The notes: generated by a model not told the origin, from the letters alone. Counted from the stretch's first letter, positions 54,031 to 64,000 are shown. The stretch is DNA of 64,000 nucleotides from Wolfiporia cocos (GCA_029448655.1 JACCLO010000003.1:124001-188000); one strand, 5' to 3'. A program made the numbers and translations.

Positions 54031-54954
54031 ATGAAGGCTGCACTTTCTAGAATCATGCCCCGCGTTACCCGTCGCACCCGTGGCTCCTCCACTGCCCCTT
54101 ACGTCAAACCGGCGAAGCGGTCCCTTCTCAGCCGCATCGACACCGCCGACATTCCTCGGGCAGAGGACGTCACCTACACGCTTCCTGTAAAGGAAGATTA
54201 CACTGGGAAACTCCATCTTTGGGAGATTCCCGTCCACATGCCAAAGCACATTGCTGAGGCTGGGAAACCCGCTCCTCGACCTCCCAAACCAGTTCCGCTC
54301 GCTAAGCGTATCTGGACGGAGGAAGAGAAGCTAGCGCAATCCATTACCGCCATGGAGAATCTCATCGAACTCCGCGAACTCAACAAGCTCAAGCTCGCTC
54401 GCGATAAGCTGAATAAGCGAATCGCCGCCAAACAAGCCGCCAAGGAAGCCAAGCAAGCAGCTTCTTCACTGGCCCTCCGTCTCTCCAGCCCGGCGGCCGG
54501 ACCTTCTGTTCCGGCCAACCACAAGATTCTCGACCCTTCCCTCGTCTTCGGGAAGAAGAAGCCTCTCCAAGCATGCGATCAAGTTATTCCCATGCTAGAA
54601 GGCACTCTCACTCGCCTCACTCCTCTCGCCAACCACCCCCCTAATTACCCAGGCTTCCATATGGAAAACGACATGCGTTTCCATACTATGGTAGTAGAAT
54701 TGGAGGACTTGGTGGATAACGTAAAGGATAGAGCGAGACGAGGGAGGATCACCAATAGAGACTGGAGAATTATGAAAAAGTATTGCAAACAGCTCGGCAA
54801 TATTTCCTTTTTGGATTGGCGTACGGACTTAGCTCGTATCGTAGCAGAATGCGTAGCGCTACAAATTACTTTTGCCTTCGGTGTAACACCACCTGACAAG
54901 GTGGCAGGGCCCTCAACTACTTCGGTAGAAGAGGATATACTCGCGATTGTATAG
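54031..54954 (+). CDS. Family-B ORF1, uncharacterised protein upstream of gag
   Basis: 307 aa, nearly identical to 12371-13294. Same layout: basic N-terminus (second possible start MPRVTRRTRG), Pro-rich stretch, Lys/Ala coiled coil, C-terminal helical region. Gag begins 101 nt further on. How this first ORF and then gag are both translated is unclear from the sequence. Confidence 0.87.
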   Translation: MKAALSRIMPRVTRRTRGSSTAPYVKPAKRSLLSRIDTADIPRAEDVTYTLPVKEDYTGKLHLWEIPVHMPKHIAEAGKPAPRPPKPVPLAKRIWTEEEKLAQSITAMENLIELRELNKLKLARDKLNKRIAAKQAAKEAKQAASSLALRLSSPAAGPSVPANHKILDPSLVFGKKKPLQACDQVIPMLEGTLTRLTPLANHPPNYPGFHMENDMRFHTMVVELEDLVDNVKDRARRGRITNRDWRIMKKYCKQLGNISFLDWRTDLARIVAECVALQITFAFGVTPPDKVAGPSTTSVEEDILAIV

Positions 54955-55055
54955 TAGAAATACTATCATCTTTTAACTCTGAAATAGAGTGCGAGTGTGA
55001 TCTATAACGAAAGTCGCAGCTTTCAAAACCAATCCCTTCTTAAGAATCTAAGACA

Positions 55056-57098
55056 ATGAGTAACCGGAAACTAACATTCGTCACAAACAGATTCACAATG
55101 TCCTCCACCTCCTCCGTCAGCACCCCCCTCGCTCCCCGCAAGATGCGCCTCCGCTCAGAAGGTCCGGTGACCCCGGTAGCTGGTCCCTCGGGAACCCAGC
55201 AACTGGTGACGCTGGAGCACCTAAGCGAGGGAGAGGAAGAAGAAGAAGAGGAAGGAGAAGAGGAAATGCCGGAGTTCGCTCCCCCGCAAAGGGAATCTCC
55301 GACCAACCCCATGGGAACACGCCCAGGCTCCCCCATTGCCGGATACCCACCGGCTCGTCGAACTCGCCCTATCGGGCCCGCCACCACCCTGGAAATGGAA
55401 TTTTCGGGTCCGACACGACAAACCAATGCCGCTGTCGAGAACAACCTCAAAGCGTACCTCCCTGAGGAGGAACACCACAAGGTGGATGGGTCCCTACATG
55501 GGCCAATCATCGATGCCGCCGTACAACGAAGTGCGGCCATAAGTCATGACACCACCGACACCCTAGGTCGAATGGTGCACGCCCGCCTGGAGCGTATCCA
55601 TGAACGAATCGATTCCCTGGCTGGGCAATCCAGGGCCATCGAACAAAAAGCCCAAGACGAGCTACACGAAGCGGTCAATTCGGTCCGGAACGAGGTATTG
55701 TCCACCATGGTGGACCTCGGCAAGGAACTCCGACAGGAGTACACCGCTAAGCTCTCCGAAATGGAGAAGCAGCTCCGAAAGGACTACCGGTCCCGGCTGG
55801 ACGACCTCGAGGATGCGTTCGCAGAGCGCATGGAGAAGGTTGACGAGGAACTTCGGAGAATTCGCAAGAATCCCTCCGTTCCCAACCCTCCCGGCGTCCG
55901 CACGCCCCCGGAAGACCCGGCACCGGCCCCCGGTCATGCTCAAGCCAGAGCAGCCGAGGCCGCTGCCGCCGCGCAAGCTGCAGCCGCTGCTGCAGCGGCC
56001 GTCGCCCCGCAGATTCCAGGTCTGCCTCAAAACCTGAAAATCCCCCCTCCCCCCGAATTCTCTGGATCATCTGGAAAGGTGACTGCACAGGAATGGGTGG
56101 AAAAGATGGGCCTGTACTTCGGTACGCTCAGGGTCTACGACGACCATGACCGTATCACCACGGCCCTCTTCCGCGTCACAGGGGACGCATACAAATTTTT
56201 CTCGCCTCTCATCAAGAAGGCAGGAAACGGTGAACCTCTCGGCACCTGGGAGGACTTCACCAAATCCGTAATGGTGCAATATGGGAAAATGACGGATAAG
56301 GAGATAGCCAAGAAGGAAATTCGCGGCTACTACGGTACCAAGGGCAAGGAACTCGCCGAGTCGAACTACTTCAACTACTGCGAACGGTTCCGAACCCTCG
56401 GCCGACTCTCCGAGACCGCCAACGAGACTCTGGTGTGGGAATTCACCAAGACTCTCCCGGAAAAGGTTAAGGACACCTTAAACGTCCTCGGCAAGACCCC
56501 GTTCTTCAAGGCCCCCACCGACATCGAGCCTCTGATAGATTTCGCCCTCGAAATGTATCAGACATCTTACCCTGACAAGATCAAGGGCTCGATCTTCGAG
56601 AAAGCCGCCAAGAAGGACTCGGCCCCTGCCGAAAAGAAGGAGACGTCCTCCGCTTCTGCAAAGAAGTCGGAGAAAAAGAAGGACAAGGGAAAGGCGCCCG
56701 CCAAAGCCCCCGCCGACACCGCCAATGCCGTCTGCACCTACTGCAAGCAGACGGGACACTATTTCAACAAGTGTCCTAAGCTTGCCGCGGACAAGGCTGC
56801 GGGAACGTTCGTGCCTGCCGCTCAGCGGGCCGAACAACAAAGGGCGAAGGATGCAGCTGCCGCGTCTGGAAAGACCACGGCTGCTCCTTCGGGTAGTGGA
56901 AAGGGACAGGCTTCTGGCAAGAAGCCGTACTCGGCGCCCCCCGCGGATGGCAAGACGTATCGTGCCCGAACGATCTGGGAAGAAGTGACGGCTGACTCAA
57001 GCTCAGCAGGACCCTCGGCCCCCGCCACCACCGTCGCCAATGTCGGGACCATCTCGGTTCCCCTCGCCCCCACCACACGTCTCGAAGATGTTCTGTGA
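55056..57098 (+). CDS. gag: Family-B gag (capsid and nucleocapsid)
   Basis: 680 aa from MSNRKLTF. A second in-frame ATG 15 codons later corresponds to the start used in copy 1. Acidic run, long helical segment, Ala-rich linker, capsid core and the CCHC knuckle CTYCKQTGHYFNKC near 560-573. It overlaps pol by 59 nt. Confidence 0.93.
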   Translation: MSNRKLTFVTNRFTMSSTSSVSTPLAPRKMRLRSEGPVTPVAGPSGTQQLVTLEHLSEGEEEEEEEGEEEMPEFAPPQRESPTNPMGTRPGSPIAGYPPARRTRPIGPATTLEMEFSGPTRQTNAAVENNLKAYLPEEEHHKVDGSLHGPIIDAAVQRSAAISHDTTDTLGRMVHARLERIHERIDSLAGQSRAIEQKAQDELHEAVNSVRNEVLSTMVDLGKELRQEYTAKLSEMEKQLRKDYRSRLDDLEDAFAERMEKVDEELRRIRKNPSVPNPPGVRTPPEDPAPAPGHAQARAAEAAAAAQAAAAAAAAVAPQIPGLPQNLKIPPPPEFSGSSGKVTAQEWVEKMGLYFGTLRVYDDHDRITTALFRVTGDAYKFFSPLIKKAGNGEPLGTWEDFTKSVMVQYGKMTDKEIAKKEIRGYYGTKGKELAESNYFNYCERFRTLGRLSETANETLVWEFTKTLPEKVKDTLNVLGKTPFFKAPTDIEPLIDFALEMYQTSYPDKIKGSIFEKAAKKDSAPAEKKETSSASAKKSEKKKDKGKAPAKAPADTANAVCTYCKQTGHYFNKCPKLAADKAAGTFVPAAQRAEQQRAKDAAAASGKTTAAPSGSGKGQASGKKPYSAPPADGKTYRARTIWEEVTADSSSAGPSAPATTVANVGTISVPLAPTTRLEDVL

Positions 57099-60000
57099 AG
57101 AACACACCAGCCCCGCAGCGGCTGGGAGTGTACAGCGCCCCGAAGAAGCGCACCTCTACGAAGAGGCTTCACAGAGACCCCTTACCTTGTGGGAAGATAA
57201 GGCGGTCGTACGTCACCCGGTATCCCATCTCGGTATATTCGGTAACTCGGCAATGGACTTTGCCCGGAGGACAAGGACACTAGCTACATGTGCCCCTCCT
57301 GTACAATACTTTCATCCTGACCCGCTCGCGTTGAAGTTTTTCACTTTGTATAATGTACATGGAAACGATTCTCGAGAAGACAATAAATCGTTCTCTATCG
57401 AAGTGGAACTGTGGGTATATGGAAAGAAAGTAAACGCCATGGCATTAATCGACACCGGTGCATCAATAAGCGTCATAGATAAGAAACTCGTCCATGAGGA
57501 GAAGTTAGTCACTCAGAAACTACCTTCGCCTCTCGAGATTCGCAACGCCGACGGTACCCCTAATACCGCCGGTAATATCAATATGGCAGTAAAAGCTTAT
57601 ATGGTGCACGAGGAACACAAGTCCACCGAATTCTTGTACGTAATGGACGTACAGAATGCGGATGTGATCCTCGGATATGACTGGTTCCTGAAACACAACC
57701 CGGACTTCAATTGGCCGGAAGGAACCTTCACATATCGGTGTACGGAAAAATGTAAACATGGCAAACGGGTTTCGATTTCAGAGGAAGAGGACGAAATCGA
57801 ACCCCGCAACATCTATCAGATCATCAATGACTTTCCAATAGATTTTCTCGGCTTAGAGGAGCCGGAGAATCCCTTTGTCGCTTGGGTGAACACCCTTGAC
57901 GAAGGAACGGAACTCCTTATCGATGCCATTCAGTCGATAACGGAGAAGTCGGATGATGAATTCCTGACAGATGCGGATCTCCAGAAATGGAAATCCTTGG
58001 TTCCGGAGGAATACCAGGAGTTTGGTCCCACGGTATTTTCTCAACGCGCATCCGAAAGGATGCCCGAACGGAAACCATACGATCACGCCATCGACTTCCC
58101 CGATGACGCGGTACTACCGCCCCCGAGTAAGGCATACAAGATGTCTCCTCAGGAAGCGAACTCGCTAGATCAGTGGATTCAGGAAGAGTTACGGAAGGGC
58201 TACATCCGACACTCGAAATCTCCGATCGCGAGTCCGGTCTTCTTCGTCCCTAAAAAAGACGGCGGAGCCCGAATGGTAGTCGATTACCGGAAAGTAAACG
58301 ACTTAACCATTAAAAACAGGTACCCTCTCCCACGCATAGACGAGCTTATCGATAAGCTTAGCCAGGCTTCGATATTTACGAAACTCGACTTGCGTTGGGG
58401 ATACAACAACGTAAGAATCAAGGAGGGAGATGAATGGAAGACCGCATTCATTACGCCTAACGGCCTTTACGAAGCCGTAGTCATGTACTTCGGTTTTTGT
58501 AATGCACCCAGCACGTTCCAACACATGATGAACGATATCCTAGGTGACCTTATCAGAGAAGGAAAGGTCATTGTCTACCTAGACGACATCCTTGTGTTCG
58601 GAAACGACCTGCTGGAACACCGTCGTATCGTCAAGCAAGTATTACAAATCTTGCAAGACAACGACTTGTTCGCGAAGCCTGAAAAGTGCTTCTTCGAACA
58701 AAGCAGTATTGAATACCTGGGAATGATCATTTCCAAAGGAAAAGTCGAAATGGACCCTAAGAAGGTAGCCGGCGTAATGGACTGGCCTACACCTGCCAAG
58801 GTGAAGGACGTCCAGGCCTTTGTTGGCTTCGCCAACTACTACCGGCGGTTCATTAAAGACTTCTCCAAAGTGGTTAAGCCGTTAACCGAACTGTCCAAGA
58901 AAAACACGCAGTGGAACTGGGGACCCGAACAAGCGGAAGCCTTCCAAACTCTCAAGGAAGCTTTCACATCGGCTCCAATACTCCGGATCCCAGATCAGGA
59001 GTCCCCGTTCCGCGTGGAAGCGGATTCTTCCGATTACGCAACTGGTGCAGTGCTATCACAATACTCTTCGGAGGATAAGCTCTGGCACCCGGTAGCCTTT
59101 TACTCGAAATCTCTATCAGCACCCGAAAGGAACTATGAGATTTACGATAAGGAGTTGCTTGCAATCATCCGCGCTCTAGAGGAATGGAGACATTACCTCG
59201 AAGGACATCCACACAAATTCGAAGTATGGTCGGATCATCTCAATCTGACATATTTCAAATCGGCACAACGGCTAACCCGGAGACAGGCACGTTGGAGTCT
59301 TTACCTGACAAGGTTCAACTTCACCATGTGCCACAAACCCGGTAAAACAATGCTTACGGCTGATCCTCTGTCACGGAGGCCAGACCATGAAGAGGGGGTG
59401 GAACTCGACAATCGCGATCAAATTTTGCTGAAACCGGAATACTTTACGGTTAGGGCGCTAGAAGCGTCACAGCAGGAGATACAATCAGGCGATGAGGACC
59501 TTCTCAGACAAATCCGACAAGCCCTCATGGACGATCAGATTACCAAAGATTACCAGGAACTACTGAAAAGTGGTCCCAAGGAATTCGGTAAAGATCTCCA
59601 GGAATGGAACATGGAGGCCGGATTACTCCTCAGACGAGGAAAAGTGTACGTTCCAAAAGAGCCTAAGGAATTGCGCACGAAGATCCTGGAGTTACATCAT
59701 GACCATGTGACTGCCGGACACTTCGGACGATGGAAGACCTATGAACTTCTATCACGTAATTACTGGTGGCCTGGAATGACCACGATGGTAAAGCAATACG
59801 TGGAAGGTTGCGACACATGCCAGCGCATGAAAAACCGCAACCAGACCCCGTACGGACCCCTGCAACCGCTCCCAGTTCCGGAAGCACCATGGGACACAAT
59901 CACCATCGACTTCATTGTCCACTTACCGCCTAGTGGCGAACGTAAACAATTCACTGCCATTATGGTAGTAGTGGACCGATTGACCAAGCGCGCACACTTC

Positions 60001-61575
60001 ATTCCCACTTCGGACAATATCTCGGCAAAGGAATTAGCGAACCTCCTGTACCTTCGGATTTATCCGAACCACGGGCTTCCGAAACAAATCATTTCGGACA
60101 GAGGACCGCAATTCTCTTCTGAACTATTCAAGGGATGGTGCGAGCAATTGGGAATTCAGAGGTCGATGACAACAGCCTATCACCCGCAAGCGGACGGCCA
60201 AACGGAGAGAATTAACCAAATTCTAGAACAATACCTACGATGCTACATCGACGTTATCCAAAAAGATAACTGGGTATTCTATCTCCCCACGGCAGAGTTC
60301 GCGTACAATAACGCGGCTAGTGAGACGACCAAGAATAGTCCATTCTTCGTCGAACTAGGAAGGCATCCCAATGCAGGACCTACGGATTTGAAGCCGACGC
60401 AATATTCGGATTTAAATCAATTTGCTTACGCCAGATGGTCAGCACAAGAACAAGCTAAGGCAGCTATGAAACTGGCTGCTGAACGCTGGTCTTGGTATTA
60501 TGATCAACATAAGCGCTCGGTACCGTTTAAAGTCGGCGACAAAGTTCTCGTTGACGCCCGTAGCTGGCAAGACTCCGAAAGAAGTCTTAGTCCACGCTAT
60601 TTGGGACCATTCAGGATAATTGAACAATTATCTCCGGTCACCTTTAGGGTACACATGGACGAGCAATACAGGGCTTATCACCCAGTATTTCACGCTTCCA
60701 AGTTGGTCATGTACAAGGACCCGGTGCATCAGAAAAAACCAGAGCCTCAACCAGAAATGGTCGACGGCGAGGAGTTATGGGAAGTCGAGAAGATCTTAGA
60801 TCATCGTCTCCGTGCAGGAAGAGTTGAATACAGAATCCGATGGAAAGGGTTCGGTATCAATGACGACTCCTGGGTACGCGAAGCGGATCTCGACTCGGCA
60901 TACGACATTTTGCAGGAATACAAGGCTTCACACCCTATTCCAATGCAGGATGTCCCCCTCAGGCGATCAGCTAGAAGGAAAGAAGCAGTTCATGTCTTCG
61001 ACCCTGACAGCGACGACTGGGAAGCCGACGAATGCACGTGGCCAGACGACTGGCCGCAGTATCGCGAGGAATTTGCGAAGGACCCTAAGCAACGCATGGT
61101 TAGACACCCCGACGGGGGATGGATGTCAGCGGACATTAACCAAAACGCGGATTTGAAAATCGTAGTCGGCGAAGGCGGCCGAATGCCGGAAAAAGGAACC
61201 AAGGACTCGGTTGGGTTTGACCTGTACACTGCAACTGGCGATGTTCTGCCAGCTCACGGGCAGACAGAATACAATACCAAACTGAAAATCCAGGTACCTT
61301 TCGGCACTTACGGCCGTATCGCCCCCCGCTCTAGTCTCGCACGCAAAGGCATAGACGTAATGGGTGGCGTTATCGACCACGATTATCAAGGCGAAGTAAT
61401 CATCATTCTCCGGAATCACTCCGACATATCTATCGATATTCGGGCCGGCGATAAGATTGCCCAGCTAATCTGCGAAGTTGCAAAGGACCCGCATATTACG
61501 CTACACGGAAAATCTTACTTTGAAAAGATTAAATCCGAGCGCGGTACTGGTGGATTCGGCTCCACAGGAAAGTAA
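57040..61575 (+). CDS. pol: Family-B pol polyprotein with C-terminal dUTPase
   Basis: 1511 aa, same domain order and catalytic residues as 5752-10287: DTGAS, YLDD, HHCC, the integrase Asp-Asp-Glu triad, a chromodomain and all five dUTPase motifs. It lies in the +1 frame relative to gag and its ATG is inside the gag end, so expression needs a frameshift or re-initiation. The integrase core (about residues 955-1135) differs from copy 1 at some 20 positions. The rest of the 1511 residues differs at only about 14. Confidence 0.95.
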   Translation: MSGPSRFPSPPPHVSKMFCEEHTSPAAAGSVQRPEEAHLYEEASQRPLTLWEDKAVVRHPVSHLGIFGNSAMDFARRTRTLATCAPPVQYFHPDPLALKFFTLYNVHGNDSREDNKSFSIEVELWVYGKKVNAMALIDTGASISVIDKKLVHEEKLVTQKLPSPLEIRNADGTPNTAGNINMAVKAYMVHEEHKSTEFLYVMDVQNADVILGYDWFLKHNPDFNWPEGTFTYRCTEKCKHGKRVSISEEEDEIEPRNIYQIINDFPIDFLGLEEPENPFVAWVNTLDEGTELLIDAIQSITEKSDDEFLTDADLQKWKSLVPEEYQEFGPTVFSQRASERMPERKPYDHAIDFPDDAVLPPPSKAYKMSPQEANSLDQWIQEELRKGYIRHSKSPIASPVFFVPKKDGGARMVVDYRKVNDLTIKNRYPLPRIDELIDKLSQASIFTKLDLRWGYNNVRIKEGDEWKTAFITPNGLYEAVVMYFGFCNAPSTFQHMMNDILGDLIREGKVIVYLDDILVFGNDLLEHRRIVKQVLQILQDNDLFAKPEKCFFEQSSIEYLGMIISKGKVEMDPKKVAGVMDWPTPAKVKDVQAFVGFANYYRRFIKDFSKVVKPLTELSKKNTQWNWGPEQAEAFQTLKEAFTSAPILRIPDQESPFRVEADSSDYATGAVLSQYSSEDKLWHPVAFYSKSLSAPERNYEIYDKELLAIIRALEEWRHYLEGHPHKFEVWSDHLNLTYFKSAQRLTRRQARWSLYLTRFNFTMCHKPGKTMLTADPLSRRPDHEEGVELDNRDQILLKPEYFTVRALEASQQEIQSGDEDLLRQIRQALMDDQITKDYQELLKSGPKEFGKDLQEWNMEAGLLLRRGKVYVPKEPKELRTKILELHHDHVTAGHFGRWKTYELLSRNYWWPGMTTMVKQYVEGCDTCQRMKNRNQTPYGPLQPLPVPEAPWDTITIDFIVHLPPSGERKQFTAIMVVVDRLTKRAHFIPTSDNISAKELANLLYLRIYPNHGLPKQIISDRGPQFSSELFKGWCEQLGIQRSMTTAYHPQADGQTERINQILEQYLRCYIDVIQKDNWVFYLPTAEFAYNNAASETTKNSPFFVELGRHPNAGPTDLKPTQYSDLNQFAYARWSAQEQAKAAMKLAAERWSWYYDQHKRSVPFKVGDKVLVDARSWQDSERSLSPRYLGPFRIIEQLSPVTFRVHMDEQYRAYHPVFHASKLVMYKDPVHQKKPEPQPEMVDGEELWEVEKILDHRLRAGRVEYRIRWKGFGINDDSWVREADLDSAYDILQEYKASHPIPMQDVPLRRSARRKEAVHVFDPDSDDWEADECTWPDDWPQYREEFAKDPKQRMVRHPDGGWMSADINQNADLKIVVGEGGRMPEKGTKDSVGFDLYTATGDVLPAHGQTEYNTKLKIQVPFGTYGRIAPRSSLARKGIDVMGGVIDHDYQGEVIIILRNHSDISIDIRAGDKIAQLICEVAKDPHITLHGKSYFEKIKSERGTGGFGSTGK

Positions 61576-61601
61576 TCGTTCCATTAGGGACAATGAAACC
61601 T

Positions 61602-61614
61602 GAAGAGGGGGTAA
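61602..61614 (+). promoter_or_regulatory. Polypurine tract of family-B copy 2
   Basis: GAAGAGGGGGTAA against the 3' LTR. Confidence 0.85.
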
Positions 61615-62312
61615 TGTCACAGATTTGGGACATGCCACTATTTTTCCCGTATTTTTACCTATTTATCTGGTATTTCTACGACCTTGTAGACATTTACGCT
61701 GCCAAGCGCTCGTCTACACGTACACGCAAACAAACAACACGTACACAACGCGGTATACGTCCACCTGTCATAACAACACGTACATAACACGTTTGTACGC
61801 GTCAATGACTCAGCGGACTAACCTCCGGTGTCACGCGCCTTACTCATATCCCGATATCGGGCTATGTCAGTACACTTGGATAAGCGGCCCGCTCGTTATC
61901 ACATGCCAATGCCCTTACGATTACTCATATCCCGATACCGGTATATAGTTATCACGTGCATGGCTTACTAACGTAGCAACGCCACTTCCACAACACGGAC
62001 CTACGGTCCAAACAAACGATCTTACTGGTGCGGCCATTACCGGCGCACATGGTCTATTGTAGTTTATGACTTAACCATATTAGTTATGTCTGCGCACAGA
62101 CCACCTTCATGTTTGGCTCCCTTACCGGTAACCAAACAAAGCATGTATATAAGTAGGGCTATCACTGCGGATAAGCCTTAGATTTGTTCTCTGCATTCGC
62201 ACAGTTACATATCATCTCTGCTTGCGCCCACTAGCCTCCTCACCAACCTTCAGCAACTCCTTCAAGTCGCTTATTAGGTTATAGTGTGAGTCCCACAGTC
62301 TAGTCTGTGTCA
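61615..62312 (+). repeat. 3' LTR of family-B copy 2
   Basis: 698 bp, same ends as 52310-53007. The interior appears identical where I compared it. Confidence 0.96.
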
Positions 62313-62785
62313 GGCACTGTGGGGATTATTATTACTGTAGCCTCATAAGTTTATGATATACTTTTCCCAACTATTCCCTGACAAAACAGAGCTTTGATAT
62401 CTTCAATAATTAGTGAACTATAGTGCAAAAAACCTTTCATCGGCACGGCGTTCTGTGGCACGCGTACCAAATGGGGTATCGTATAGGCGCCCACAGGTGT
62501 GCGACAGGCTTCTACACCGAGGATCCAACCCATGGGACCTATCCCATAGCTTAAATTGAATAATATGGAGGTATAATATTGGAATCCAGCATACTGCTAT
62601 CATTTAGACATTTTATCCATCAGAGCTTTCAGGCTGGGGGCCCACGGCTTGGCCCGGCTCGGCCTGAGACACAAGCTGGGCCCTGGGCCGTCTCAAGCCG
62701 TGGTGTAAGGCCCGGCTTGGCCCGGCCTAAGTAGGGCTTGGCCTGGCCCGGCTCATGGCCCAAAGCCGGGCCTGGCACATCACTA

Positions 62786-63242
62786 ATCAACGTTGATTCA
62801 TGGCAACATTGATTCATGGTAAGGCTCCAACCATATAATGTATATACCATGTATACATGGTTTTATATATATACTATATACATGTAATTACATGCGGTCC
62901 TGTACATGGTATATACATGGTATATACATGGTATATGGTTGTTGCCAATGCATTCATATATGCCCATTAGACCTACAGTTGACGTTCTGTGAGGTATATC
63001 TGCCTAAATCATGAATGTTAGAGTTCAAACAGCATAGCGTTGACATGAGGCTGTTTGACATTCTAGCAGCCGCACAGACGCAAAGATATTAAGACATAAT
63101 TCACACGCTTTCAATTATCACGCAATATAGCTACAAGATGTTACTAACTCTCATTAATGAAATGTACATTACATCCTCGAGTGAGGCTAGTTGGCCTTCC
63201 TCGAACTGGTCAGCCTCCCCCGTGTCTCGACAGACTGCACGA
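62786..63242. repeat. AT-rich spacer with TATACATGG microsatellite
   Basis: Between 62843 and 62940 the words TATATACATGG and its variants recur at least six times; part of the block is self-complementary. The remainder up to 63242 is AT-rich and I see no gene. It probably contains the promoter of the gene starting at 63243. Confidence 0.6.
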
Positions 63243-63962
63243 TGTCAGCACTTGAAAACTCTCAGACAATCATCATACAGCTTGTTGAAGACATAGCTTT
63301 CCTCAGCAAGCAGCTGCCGTCTTCTATCAAAGAAGGCGCAAAACGAGATCAGTTACACCACGTCATGACTACGGTGACAGGCGACTCACACTGGGGAACA
63401 TTCAATCACCGTTTTGATATACTATTTGGAGAAGATTGCCGCAATGAAGATGGTCGTCTTAAGCACATACGACGAGGGCGATATGGGATGGTTATGGTAG
63501 TGGCTTACCTCAACCGCACGGTTCAAGAGAACCTGGGCACGATGCGCGAGTTTTTTTGCCCCGATGGCTGTCAAGCTAGAGAGGTTACGAGATGAGCTAA
63601 AGGTCCTATGGTCAGTACCTGTTGCATATTTAGTGGCCAGAACTCACCGTGCATGTCTCCACCCTAGTGGAATAAGCGGTGATCCCACAGATGGCGACCA
63701 AGGAGCTACAGAGCAATCGGATGTCTCTCCTATCTCTTCCGAAAAGCTTGAGGTGTCAGTCAGGATGGCACCAGAGCAGAGTATGCGCGGTGGACACACA
63801 AAGCACATGCAAACAGCACCTACCAGACCAGCGCACAGTTTGATGGGTGTAACGGCGTCCCTGGTGTTCAGCGGTGCGTTCACGACAAATATGGTTACTA
63901 TGATGCTTAAGACTAGACTTACCGGGAGACAGCAAGAAAGACAAGTCCTACAGGGGCGGTAG
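63243..63962 (+). CDS. Unrecognised host protein, frame broken at a T7 run
   Basis: From the ATG at 63243 the reading MSALENSQTIIIQLVED and FLSKQLPSSIKEG looks like ordinary protein. It is open to 63595, but from a run of seven T (about 63551-63557) the frame that continues the gene-like text is the next one (FAPMAVKLERLRDELK, then VPVAYLVARTH). That frame is open to the TAG at 63960-63962. I find no GT-AG intron at the T run, so a one-base indel in the genome or the assembly is likely. The C-terminal half is low in order-forming residues. Not assigned to a family. Confidence 0.5.
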
Positions 63963-64000
63963 CAGCACAGAACGTTCGGTATCCCCTATATCTGCCTATG

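Larger units (their letters stand above)
52310..62312 (+). mobile_element. Complete Ty3/gypsy retrotransposon, family B, copy 2
   Basis: 10,003 bp with the duplication GGCAC (52305-52309 and 62313-62317). Two LTRs of 698 bp are near-identical on reading. Primer-binding site, leader, ORF1, gag, pol and polypurine tract are in order, and all three ORFs are open. It is the best candidate for an autonomous, recently mobile element in the window. Confidence 0.96.
52161..62785. mobile_element. GC-rich hAT-like non-autonomous element split by a retrotransposon
   Basis: Left end TAGTGATGTGCCGGCC and right end GGCCTGGCACATCACTA form inverted termini. The 8-bp duplication ATCAACGT lies outside both (52153-52160 and 62786-62793). 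Without the 10-kb family-B copy and its duplication the element is about 617 bp: GC-rich arms built of GGCCCGGC-type words (52161-52309 and about 62633-62785) around an AT-rich core (62318-62632). No transposase frame. A one-ended relative is at 4249-4390. Confidence 0.8.

Overview
The window looks like a repeat-rich block of a basidiomycete genome, probably an Agaricomycete. The host genes at the edges have very short GT-AG introns (about 48-60 nt). One of them is a Crinkler-type gene ending in a kinase-like domain. About 55 of the 64 kb is LTR-retrotransposon DNA of the Ty3/gypsy (Metaviridae) type, with nested insertions.

Host DNA is at 1-4248 and after 62794. At 1-1340 (minus) lies a truncated, frame-broken aldose 1-epimerase. 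At 1460-4066 (plus) lies the multi-exon Crinkler-kinase gene. At 63243-63962 there is an unrecognised plus-strand gene with a break at a T7 run.

The dominant family, here called B, has a near-complete copy at 5015-15014 (minus, target duplication CGTCG) and another at 52310-62312 (plus, target duplication GGCAC). Each is about 10 kb with LTRs of about 698 bp. Each carries an uncharacterised ORF1 (307 aa), gag with a CCHC knuckle, and a 1511-aa pol ordered PR-RT-RNaseH-IN-chromodomain-dUTPase. Other family-B pieces are a 5' part split by two insertions (4391-19097, minus), a solo LTR (33893-34591), a pol fragment (35608-36231) and a decayed copy (about 39514-48402).

Family C (24196-32656, plus) has the order PR-dUTPase-RT-RNaseH-IN-chromodomain. 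A second long ORF with a zinc knuckle overlaps the 3' end of its pol. C interrupts ORF1 of a third family, D (21175-35115, minus), and is flanked by a 14-bp direct repeat. Fragments of further families (J, F, K and several orphan LTRs) fill 19098-21174, 35116-39492 and 48403-49509. dUTPase domains or motif remnants occur in families B, C, F, K and J.

In B, C and D an 11-12 nt site just inside the 5' LTR is perfectly complementary to the predicted 5' end of the transcript, about 30 nt downstream of a TATA box. This is the Tf1-type self-priming arrangement rather than tRNA priming.

Two sets of non-autonomous DNA elements also occur. Two copies (47395-48110 and 49868-50578) have long inverted repeats containing tRNA-like sequence. 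A GC-rich palindromic hAT-like element has ends at 52161 and 62785 with target duplication ATCAACGT, and the intact family-B copy sits inside it.
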